DNA of 5,703 bases from Caldilineaceae bacterium (GCA_028819675.1 JAPPKT010000504.1:1-5703), one strand, 5' to 3'; positions 1-5,669 are shown, counted from the stretch's first letter. Numbers and translations: made by a program. The notes: generated by a model from the sequence alone, not told the origin.

Positions 1-12
1 CCCCCCCCCCCC
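1..12. repeat. C12 homopolymer at the window edge
   Basis: Twelve consecutive C residues open the window and are followed by further C-rich sequence (AACGCCCCCTCTCC). On the minus strand this is a G12 run followed by another G run, so it could form a G-quadruplex or be a phase-variable or slippage-prone tract. It could equally be the end of a longer tract cut by the window, or an assembly or sequencing artefact. No gene starts close enough for a regulatory role to be assigned. Confidence 0.6.
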
Positions 13-40
13 AACGCCCCCTCTCCTACAACATGCCTCA

Positions 41-55
41 TCGACCTGGTGTCGA
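41..55. repeat. Short perfect inverted repeat TCGAC-N5-GTCGA
   Basis: Perfect 5-bp arms (41-45 and 51-55) surround a 5-base loop in the non-coding region upstream of uvrC. It is adjacent to a second, longer inverted repeat at 58-93. Arms this short can occur by chance. It could be part of the 3' end of an upstream transcript, but no T-tract follows, so I do not call it a terminator. Confidence 0.35.
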
Positions 56-57
56 CA

Positions 58-93
58 TTGGCGGCAAGTGCCTAATTGAAAGGATTCCGCCAA
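58..93. repeat. Intergenic inverted repeat TTGGCGG...CCGCCAA with nested CCT/AGG
   Basis: The arms at 58-64 and 87-93 are perfect 7-bp reverse complements. Inside them a shorter CCT (71-73) / AGG (81-83) pair encloses the loop AATTGAA, so an RNA could fold into a stem with one internal loop. No T-run follows (the next bases are ACCAGATCCCCCC), so it is not a canonical intrinsic terminator. It lies about 215 bases before the uvrC start, too far upstream to be an obvious uvrC operator. Its role is unknown. Confidence 0.45.
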
Positions 94-112
94 ACCAGAT
101 CCCCCCAGCCTC

Positions 113-200
113 GCCAACGCCCCGTAGGGGCACCCCTTGTGGGTGCCCTGGCTATTCGCCTCTTGCGGACCCTTCGCGTCCCTTCGCGGATAAAGATGGT
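113..200. repeat. Dispersed-repeat-like element (palindrome plus CCTTCGCG tandem)
   Basis: The element contains a perfect 8-bp hairpin, GGGCACCC (128-135) and GGGTGCCC (141-148), with a 5-base loop CTTGT. It also contains a two-unit tandem, CCTTCGCGTC (171-180) and CCTTCGCGGA (181-190), followed by TAAAGATGG. From memory, sequences of the type GTAGGGGC..CCCTTGTGG..GCCC and CTTCGCGTCC-TTCGCGGATAAA recur in intergenic DNA of Anaerolineae-like Chloroflexota, where they produce spurious short ORF calls. That recollection cannot be checked here, and only one copy is visible in this window. It resembles a REP/MITE-like intergenic repeat. It carries no transposase and I see no clear target-site duplication, so the outer limits are approximate. 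Confidence 0.5.
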
Positions 201-272
201 GCCGTCGGCGCGAACCCCTCACCTGGCCCTTCATACCCCAAAAATGGAATCCACCCACGAATCGCCAGTCGA

Positions 273-301
273 TTGAACCGCCCAAAGAGACGTGATACAA
301 T
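273..301 (+). promoter_or_regulatory. Sigma70-type promoter of uvrC, likely leaderless
   Basis: A -35-like TTGAAC (273-278) lies exactly 17 bp before a -10-like TACAAT (296-301). The dinucleotide TG at 293-294 gives an extended -10 form (TGATACAAT). Transcription normally starts about 6-8 bases after the -10 box, which places +1 at roughly 307-309. That is at, or one or two bases before, the A of the uvrC ATG at 309. There is no purine-rich Shine-Dalgarno sequence at the usual distance. The arrangement TAnnnT-N7-ATG matches the leaderless promoters known from Deinococcus and other lineages. The promoter is a sequence prediction, but the match and spacing are good. Confidence 0.72.
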
Positions 302-308
302 CGAAATA

Positions 309-2204
309 ATGAAAACGCGACTTCCGCAACAGGTTCGCCGAAAACTCGAAGAGCTGCCCAGCAAGCCCGGTTGCTATCTCATGTGGGACGAGCACGCCAG
401 GCCACTCTACGTGGGCAAAGCGCTCGTCCTGCGCCCTCGCGTCCGCAGCTACTTCCAGCGGTCCGCCAAACACTCCCCCCGCATCGACGAAATGGTCGGC
501 AAGGTGCGCGACATCACCTGGTGGGTCACCGCAACCGAGATGGAAGCGCTGATCCTCGAAAACGACCTCATCAAGCGTTACCAGCCCCACTACAATGTCA
601 TGCTCAAGGATGACAAGGGGTATCCATATATAAAGGTCAACTGGCAGGATGACTTCCCTAAAGTAGAGCGCGTGCGCCAGATACACAACGACGGTGCTCG
701 CTATTTCGGCCCTTTTACCAGCAGCTGGGCCGTGAGCCGCACGCTCGAATCGATGCGCAAAGTCTTCCCCTATCTCGACTGTGACCGCTCCATCACCGGT
801 AACGACGAAAGCCCCTGCCTCTACTACCACCTCAAGCTCTGCGGCGCTCCCTGTATCGGTGTCCAGAGCCGCACCGAATACCGCGAAGGCATCGGGCAAC
901 TCGTCAACTTCCTTGAAGGCGACACCGAAGAAGTGATCACCGAGTTGGAGACCCGCATGAACAACGCCGCCGGCCGCTTCAACTTCGAGCTCGCCGCCGT
1001 CTATCGCGACCGCATCAAGGCCGCCCAGCGCATCGTCCACCAGCAGAAAGTTGTCGGCGTCCACAATGACGACGAAGACGTCGTCGCCATCGTCCAGGAC
1101 GCGAAGTCCAGCGACACCGTCGTCCAGATACTGATGGTGCGCCGCGGCAGACTCATCGGAAGAGAAAACTTCGCTCTGCAAGGTGTCGAAGTTTTCGAGA
1201 CGAGTGCCGAAAACCTGGGCGATCTCATCGGCATCTTCATCCAGCGCTTCTACGCCGACGCCTCCCATGTTCCCCCTCGCGTCCTTGTGCAGTTCGCGCC
1301 CCGCACAAAAGACCTCCTGGCCGCATGGCTCACTAAACTGCGCGGCACAAAGGTCGAGATCCGCATGCCTCAACGGGGCAAAAAACGCAAACTGATGGAG
1401 TTCGCCAAAAACAATGCCGCAGAGCACCTGCGCGTACAGAAGGCCCAATGGGCCGAGGACACCAATCGCCAGACCGAAGCGCTCACTGAGCTCCAGGAGG
1501 CTCTGGCCCTCCAAGTGCCCCCCACCCGTATCGAATGCTACGACATCAGCACCCTGCAGGGGACCAACACCGTCGGCTCTATGGTCGTCTTCGCCCGCGG
1601 CGCGCCCCTCAAGTCCGCCTACAAACGCTTCAAGATTCGCGGCAAAGGCGCACACGGCGAACCCGACGACTATGCCAGTATGCGCGAAGTCCTGCGCCGC
1701 CGCTTCCGCCGCGCCGTCGAAGAAGACCCCGACAGACCCGGCAAAAGACCCACCAGTGCTGACCACTGGAAACTGCTGCCCGACCTCGTCATCGTTGACG
1801 GCGGCAAAGGACAGCTCGGCGTTGCCTGCGAAGCGTTGGCGGAATTTGGTCTCGCCGAAAAAGTACCCGTCGTCGCCCTCGCAAAACGCGAAGAGGAGAT
1901 CTTCCTTCCCCAGCGCCGCAATCCACTCCTTCTGCGCCGCGGCAGCCGCGCCTTCTATTTGCTGCAGCGCATCCGCGACGAGGCCCACCGCTTCGCCGTC
2001 ACCTACCATCGCAGTCTTCGCCGCAAAGGGCAGACCACGACCGTGCTGGACACCTTGCCCGGCATCGGCCCCAGAAGACGTCGTTCGCTTCTGCAATACT
2101 TCAACGGCGACCTCGACAAAATGCGCCAGGCCACCCTCGATGAGCTGCGCACCGTGCCGGGCATGAACCGCAGAGCCGCGCAAACGGTCAAGGAGCATCT
2201 GTGA
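309..2204 (+). CDS. uvrC: UvrABC excinuclease subunit C (UvrC)
   Basis: UvrC makes both incisions (3' then 5') in nucleotide excision repair after UvrA/UvrB load on damaged DNA in the cytoplasm. The 631-residue product is slightly longer than the usual 600-620. An N-terminal GIY-YIG nuclease domain (about 16-100) shows PGCY (20-23), YVGKA (34-38), Arg42 and a TEMEALILEN motif with probable catalytic Glu79. Four cysteines, 158, 170, 178 and 182, have the C-x11-C-x7-C-x3-C spacing of the Fe-S ligands reported for E. coli UvrC. A UVR helical pair (UvrB contact) spans about 205-242. The C-terminal RNase H-like nuclease carries Asp412 (ECYDIS), Asp497 (DGGKGQ) and His560 (RDEAHRF). A tandem helix-hairpin-helix region (about 580-631) includes LPGIGPRRR. 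A charged insert of about 20 residues (469-488) precedes DGGKGQ. I chose the ATG at 309 because homology begins there and a promoter ends just before it; the frame stays open to 33 only through repeat DNA. It heads an operon with the next gene. Confidence 0.97.
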   Translation: MKTRLPQQVRRKLEELPSKPGCYLMWDEHARPLYVGKALVLRPRVRSYFQRSAKHSPRIDEMVGKVRDITWWVTATEMEALILENDLIKRYQPHYNVMLKDDKGYPYIKVNWQDDFPKVERVRQIHNDGARYFGPFTSSWAVSRTLESMRKVFPYLDCDRSITGNDESPCLYYHLKLCGAPCIGVQSRTEYREGIGQLVNFLEGDTEEVITELETRMNNAAGRFNFELAAVYRDRIKAAQRIVHQQKVVGVHNDDEDVVAIVQDAKSSDTVVQILMVRRGRLIGRENFALQGVEVFETSAENLGDLIGIFIQRFYADASHVPPRVLVQFAPRTKDLLAAWLTKLRGTKVEIRMPQRGKKRKLMEFAKNNAAEHLRVQKAQWAEDTNRQTEALTELQEALALQVPPTRIECYDISTLQGTNTVGSMVVFARGAPLKSAYKRFKIRGKGAHGEPDDYASMREVLRRRFRRAVEEDPDRPGKRPTSADHWKLLPDLVIVDGGKGQLGVACEALAEFGLAEKVPVVALAKREEEIFLPQRRNPLLLRRGSRAFYLLQRIRDEAHRFAVTYHRSLRRKGQTTTVLDTLPGIGPRRRRSLLQYFNGDLDKMRQATLDELRTVPGMNRRAAQTVKEHL

Positions 2205-2209
2205 AGGGG
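2204..2209 (+). promoter_or_regulatory. SD-like AAGGGG before the CNB/bPH2 gene
   Basis: The hexamer AAGGGG starts on the last base of the uvrC stop codon and lies 8 bases before the ATG at 2218. It is a plausible but imperfect match to AAGGAGG. It supports the ATG at 2218 as the start and suggests that this internal operon gene depends on a Shine-Dalgarno contact, unlike the two leaderless-looking genes in the window. Confidence 0.5.
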
Positions 2210-2217
2210 CACCCGCA

Positions 2218-4740
2218 ATGACCCGCGGCAGCCACGCCGGCCTCGCCCGCTTTGTCGGCACGCCTCCGACTTTGGCGTTGCTTCAATCTCTCCTCTATCT
2301 GAAGGGGTTGCCCTTGGAGGAAATCGCCGATCTCCTCCAAGCCAACTCCCTCGTCATCCAATTCTCCCCCGGCGACGAGCTGACCCGGCAGGACGATGCC
2401 GCCGAGTACCTCTTCTTCATCCTCAGCGGCTCCGTCCGCATAACCCGGCGCGATACGACCCCGGCCGGCGCCGAAGACACACTCGCCCGCGTCGCCATCG
2501 CCGGCGATATCCTTGGCCGCTACGAGCTGACCTTCAGCCTCACCTACAGTAGCACCGCCACCGCCGAAAACGCCGTCTCGGCCCTCTGCATCGAACGGTC
2601 CACCGTCGAACGGCTCCTCTACCGCTATCCCACCGCCCACCAGCAGACCGCCTACCAGGCCATGGTCAATCGTCTGCGGACAATTCCCCTGCTGGCCGAT
2701 GTCGATATGCCCGTTCTCGGCTTCATGGCCGACGAGCTCCGCAGCCAGACAGTCAAGGCAGGAACCGTCCTCTACACGCAAAACCAGATCCCAAGCACCC
2801 TCTATCTCATCGCCCAGGGACAGATTGAGCTCTATCATCCACGCAGGACCGACAACCGCCTGCTGCTCGGAACCGGCGGCTCCTTTGGCTTTCCTGGCAG
2901 TGTCGGCGCGACCAACAACGCCGCCCAGGACAAATACGGCCATTGGGCCGAAGCCAAAACCGAGACGACCGTCTACGAGCTCCCCTGGAATACAGTCCGG
3001 CAGGTCGGCCGTCGCCTTCCTCAGGTCATCGACCCGGACATACAACTGCTGCCCGCCAAAACCATCAGCGCAGTCTCCATCTTCGCCGGACTGACGCCCC
3101 TCGAACAGATCCAACTGGCAGGCTTCTGCAGCTTCCACCGCATCCCCCAATACCATCCCATCATGCAACAGGGGGACAGCGCCGACAGCATGTGGATCCT
3201 GCTTGAAAACAGCCGCGCCGTCCTCAGCGCACTCGACGAAGAAAATCGCGCCCTGCCCCGCGCGCCGGTGCGCGGCATCGTGACCTTCAACGAGACCGCG
3301 CTCCTGTCACCGACTCCTGTCGAATTGACCGTCGAATCCGAACCCGGCAGCCTCTGGCTGCGGCTCCACCGGCAGGACTACCAGCGATTCGGGCAAATCT
3401 GCGGCCCCGACATCCTGGATAAAATCGCCGCCCGCCTGCCCGCACAGACCGACGACACCGATCACGAGCAGCGGCAGGACTACCCCTGGCTGCGCAAAGA
3501 CGAACTTCTGGTCAATCTGCATCTGCGCCACTGGCTGGCGCTGATAGGCCAGACCAAGGCCGCCGCCCTCGCCATCCTCGCCAGCGCCGGTCTGATGTGG
3601 CTGCTCGCCTTGCTCGGTTTCCCCCTTTGGTTCGGCCTGGGAATCGGCGCGCTCCTCGTCCTCCTGTCACTTATCTGGGGCTTTCTCAACTACCTGAACG
3701 ACTACTTTATCGTCACCAACCGGCGCGTCATCCAGCAGGAAAAGGTCATCTTTTTCAGCGAACATCGACAGGAAGCCCTGCTCGAACAGATCCAGCGCGT
3801 AGACGTGGCCACAACATTCTGGGGCAATCTATTCAATTTCGGCACCCTGTCCGTCTACACCGCCGGCACGACCGGCTCCATCGACTTCAACTTTGTCGCC
3901 CACCCCGACAGCCTCCGCACGGCCATCTTTCACCACCGCAGCCTCTCCCAGCAGCGGTCCAGCGCCGAAAACAAGCTGGACATCCAGAACGCCCTCGAGA
4001 ATCGTCTCGGTCTGTCCGTTGACCTGCCCAGCCGCGTGCACACCGATCTGGCGCCCTCCACCTCAGAAGACACCGCTGCAGCGCCCGGCCTGTGGCAAAA
4101 ACTGCGCCGCCTGATCTCCGTAGACAGCTCACTCGATTGGGAGTCCACCGAACGAATCGTCTGGCACAAGCACTGGTGGATACTCTTGGTCCAGATTGCA
4201 CTTCCCGGCCTCTTGCTTCTCTTTGAACTCCTGTTTCTTGCAGGTGGTTTCTCCTCGGTTGCACTGCTGCAGCAGCTCCACTCCAGCCTGGACGCGCAAA
4301 CTCTCCTGCTGTCAGGTGGACTGGTGACTCTCGCCACTCTCGGCTGGATCCTCTGGGCAGTCACCGACTGGTGGAACGACACCTACACCGTGACCGAAGA
4401 CAGAATTATCGACATCGAAAAGCTGCCGCTCTTTCTCAGCGAGCAACGCCGTGAAGCCCAGCTCAGCGACATCCAGGACATCCGCCTCGAGATGAACTCA
4501 CCCCTGAAGGTGATGCTGAATTTCGGTAACATCATCGTCCAGACTGCTGCCGGCGAAGGCGCCTTCACCTTCGATCACGTTCCCAACCCTAGAACTGTCA
4601 AAGAAGAGATCACCCGCAGGATGATCGCTTGGCGCCGCGAGGACGAACGGCGCAAAGCCCACGACCGCAGCAAGGATCTGCCCGACTGGTTCGAAATGTA
4701 CAATCGGTTGGAAACGGGACAAACCAGAAATGAGGACTGA
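2218..4740 (+). CDS. Triple cyclic-nucleotide-binding-like, double TM-bPH2 membrane protein
   Basis: This 840-residue protein has no known named function that I recognise. Residues about 33-140, 160-265 and 288-395 form three CNB-like beta-barrel domains: SPGDELTRQDDAAEYLFFILSGSV; KAGTVLYTQNQ..LYLIAQGQI; QYHPIMQQGDSADSMWILL..FNETALL. None is followed by a helix-turn-helix, so it is not a CRP-type regulator. Two hydrophobic segments (about 447-467, 469-491) then lead into a bPH2 (DUF304/YdbS-like) domain at about 491-575 beginning NDYFIVTNRRVI. A polar linker (576-645) precedes a second pair of membrane segments (about 652-676, 694-716) and a second bPH2 domain (719-803) beginning NDTYTVTEDRII. 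There is no signal peptide; the CNB and PH modules should be cytoplasmic, with four TM helices. The usual Arg of the CNB phosphate-binding cassette seems absent in all three domains, so cAMP/cGMP binding is doubtful. The gene starts 13 bases after uvrC and is probably co-transcribed with it. A role as ligand-gated membrane scaffold or sensor is inference. Confidence 0.9.
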   Translation: MTRGSHAGLARFVGTPPTLALLQSLLYLKGLPLEEIADLLQANSLVIQFSPGDELTRQDDAAEYLFFILSGSVRITRRDTTPAGAEDTLARVAIAGDILGRYELTFSLTYSSTATAENAVSALCIERSTVERLLYRYPTAHQQTAYQAMVNRLRTIPLLADVDMPVLGFMADELRSQTVKAGTVLYTQNQIPSTLYLIAQGQIELYHPRRTDNRLLLGTGGSFGFPGSVGATNNAAQDKYGHWAEAKTETTVYELPWNTVRQVGRRLPQVIDPDIQLLPAKTISAVSIFAGLTPLEQIQLAGFCSFHRIPQYHPIMQQGDSADSMWILLENSRAVLSALDEENRALPRAPVRGIVTFNETALLSPTPVELTVESEPGSLWLRLHRQDYQRFGQICGPDILDKIAARLPAQTDDTDHEQRQDYPWLRKDELLVNLHLRHWLALIGQTKAAALAILASAGLMWLLALLGFPLWFGLGIGALLVLLSLIWGFLNYLNDYFIVTNRRVIQQEKVIFFSEHRQEALLEQIQRVDVATTFWGNLFNFGTLSVYTAGTTGSIDFNFVAHPDSLRTAIFHHRSLSQQRSSAENKLDIQNALENRLGLSVDLPSRVHTDLAPSTSEDTAAAPGLWQKLRRLISVDSSLDWESTERIVWHKHWWILLVQIALPGLLLLFELLFLAGGFSSVALLQQLHSSLDAQTLLLSGGLVTLATLGWILWAVTDWWNDTYTVTEDRIIDIEKLPLFLSEQRREAQLSDIQDIRLEMNSPLKVMLNFGNIIVQTAAGEGAFTFDHVPNPRTVKEEITRRMIAWRREDERRKAHDRSKDLPDWFEMYNRLETGQTRNED

Positions 4741-4770
4741 AGAACTGGCAGGAGAAGTAAGAGAAGTGAC

Positions 4771-4802
4771 AGCAGACAGAAGGGAAGCCGTTCCGGTCTG
4801 CT
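4771..4802. terminator. Candidate terminator hairpin between convergent genes
   Basis: Perfect 7-bp arms AGCAGAC (4771-4777) and GTCTGCT (4796-4802) enclose a second stem GGAA (4783-4786) / TTCC (4791-4794) with loop GCCG. The two stems stack across an asymmetric internal loop (five bases against one). It sits 31 bases after the stop of the upstream plus-strand gene and 31 bases beyond the stop of the opposing minus-strand gene, the right place for a shared terminator. Neither side has a clear U-tract: the plus side continues CTTCGTACTG, and the minus side is pyrimidine-rich (GTCACTTCTCTTACTTCTCC). Function as a terminator is therefore likely by position but not proven by sequence. Confidence 0.5.
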
Positions 4803-4832
4803 CTTCGTACTGACTAAATGCTCAAACGTACC

Positions 4833-5627
4833 TTAACTTCCATAAGTCAGGCGGTCGATCAGCCGCCGCGGCAACTTGACAACACGCATCTGGCTCTGCG
4901 TCAAATCGATCGGATACGCTACCCTGCGCTGTTCCCAAGTCAACTCCTCTAAATCCAGCAACGCGTAGGCGGCCCTCGGATCGTTGTCCCGAGGCTGCCC
5001 CACACTACCGGGATTGAGGATCAGACGCTCCAGCTCCGTCAGTTCCAGGCGCACACGTTGTCCCTCATAGGGCCTTAGAAAGTCGACGGTAACCGGAACG
5101 CCGTTGCGGCTGCCTCGCCTCGAAAATATCCTTCTCAGTTGCCAGCGGTAGATCGCCGGTTTGTGCGTGTGACCCACCAGACACATTTTCGTCTCAAAAT
5201 GGGCAAAGTTTTCCAGCGCAATCTCCGGCGACTGCACATATTCCGACACCGGTTCGCGAGGGCTCGCGTGCGTGATGACCAAGCTGTCCGCGGCTTCGGG
5301 TTCAAGAGGCTTCGCTGGTAAACTGTCGAGGAATTCGCGGCTCTTCTCGTTGAGCTCGCTTTGCGTCCATTCAACCGCCGCCCGCGCCAGGGGATTGAAA
5401 TATCTGATATCCAGGCCCGGGCGCCCCAGTACGGCCCAGTCATGGTTGCCGATGACGCACAGGTCCGCCTCGGCCCGCACAAAGTCGACGCACTCATTCG
5501 GCGCAGGTCCGTAGCCGACTACGTCGCCCAGACACCAGATCGCATCGAAACGGTTCGCAGCATCGGACATCACCGTTTCCAGGGCGACAAAGTTCGCGTG
5601 AATGTCAGATATAATCAATACGCGCAT
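4833..5627 (-). CDS. Calcineurin-like metallophosphoesterase (Metallophos_2 type)
   Basis: This is a 264-residue cytoplasmic, di-metal phosphoesterase of the YfcE/MJ0936-like superfamily branch (PF12850-type). The full metal-ligand series is present in order: SDIH (Asp8, His10), LGDVVGYGP (Asp35), GNHD (Asn61, His62), ITHASP (His120) and GHTH (His153, His155). A C-terminal NPGSVGQPRDND motif, typical of the family, follows. The protein is longer than minimal members of about 165 residues because of an inserted helical segment (about 65-110) and a C-terminal extension after that motif. The physiological substrate cannot be read from sequence; family members hydrolyse phosphodiesters such as bis-pNPP, and some act on cyclic or dinucleotides. 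There is no signal peptide or TM segment. It converges with the CNB/bPH2 gene and so forms its own transcription unit. The ATG at 5625-5627 is chosen because MRVLIISDIH is the canonical N-terminus and a -10 box lies 6 bases before it. Confidence 0.95.
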   Translation of the reverse strand: MRVLIISDIHANFVALETVMSDAANRFDAIWCLGDVVGYGPAPNECVDFVRAEADLCVIGNHDWAVLGRPGLDIRYFNPLARAAVEWTQSELNEKSREFLDSLPAKPLEPEAADSLVITHASPREPVSEYVQSPEIALENFAHFETKMCLVGHTHKPAIYRWQLRRIFSRRGSRNGVPVTVDFLRPYEGQRVRLELTELERLILNPGSVGQPRDNDPRAAYALLDLEELTWEQRRVAYPIDLTQSQMRVVKLPRRLIDRLTYGS

Positions 5628-5633
5628 TCGCTC

Positions 5634-5662
5634 ATCTTAACACAGACCGAATTTGACCTCAA
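5634..5662 (-). promoter_or_regulatory. Promoter of the metallophosphoesterase gene, likely leaderless
   Basis: Reading the minus strand, TTGAGG (5662-5657) is a -35-like box, followed after exactly 17 bp by TAAGAT (5639-5634). Six bases (GAGCGA) then precede the ATG. Transcription starting 6-8 bases past the -10 box would begin at or just next to the A of the start codon, leaving essentially no 5' leader. No Shine-Dalgarno sequence can fit, as the only purine-rich bases (GAGCGA) are too close to the ATG. Each hexamer matches consensus at only 4 of 6 positions, but the geometry mirrors the uvrC promoter. Confidence 0.58.
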
Positions 5663-5669
5663 ACGGTCA
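5654..5669. promoter_or_regulatory. Possible operator palindrome TGACC-N6-GGTCA
   Basis: Perfect 5-bp arms TGACC (5654-5658) and GGTCA (5665-5669) flank six bases and overlap the -35 box of the metallophosphoesterase promoter. A 16-bp dyad over a -35 element is where a dimeric repressor would act. The plus-strand hexamer TTGACC (5653-5658) also resembles a -35 box facing right, with TATTAT (5674-5679) 15 bp downstream, so a divergent promoter for a gene beyond 5703 is possible. The arms are short and chance is a real alternative. Confidence 0.3.

Noticed and set aside
76..276. Small open frames within the upstream repeat region
   Set aside because: They translate the dispersed repeat-like DNA, have no ribosome-binding site, and resemble spurious calls common over such repeats.
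33..308. An N-terminal extension of about 92 residues of UvrC from an ATG at 33
   Set aside because: The extension translates repeat and palindromic DNA into a Pro/Arg-rich sequence unlike any UvrC. A promoter with good spacing ends just before the ATG at 309, and family homology starts there.
621..632. AT-rich TATCCATATATA resembling a -10 box inside uvrC
   Set aside because: It encodes the conserved GYPYIK segment of UvrC, has no good -35 partner, and has no gene start downstream.
1414..2166. A 250-codon plus-strand frame inside uvrC
   Set aside because: It is a Ser/Pro/Ala/Arg-rich out-of-frame reading of the UvrC nuclease domain and has no motif or start signal of its own.
231..2261. 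A 676-codon open frame on the minus strand opposite uvrC
   Set aside because: Long stop-free antisense frames are expected opposite GC-rich genes with strong codon bias. The translation is low-complexity (Ala, Gly, Val, Asp/Glu-rich), shows no domain, and overlaps a certain uvrC.
2188..3168. A 326-codon open frame on the minus strand opposite the CNB/bPH2 gene
   Set aside because: Same explanation: a Gly/Ala/Asp/Glu-rich mirror translation without recognisable motifs, opposite a gene with clear domains.
4752..4767. Direct repeat GAGAAGT-AA-GAGAAGT after the CNB/bPH2 gene
   Set aside because: Two 7-base copies in a purine-rich stretch are easily due to chance; there is no array or further unit.
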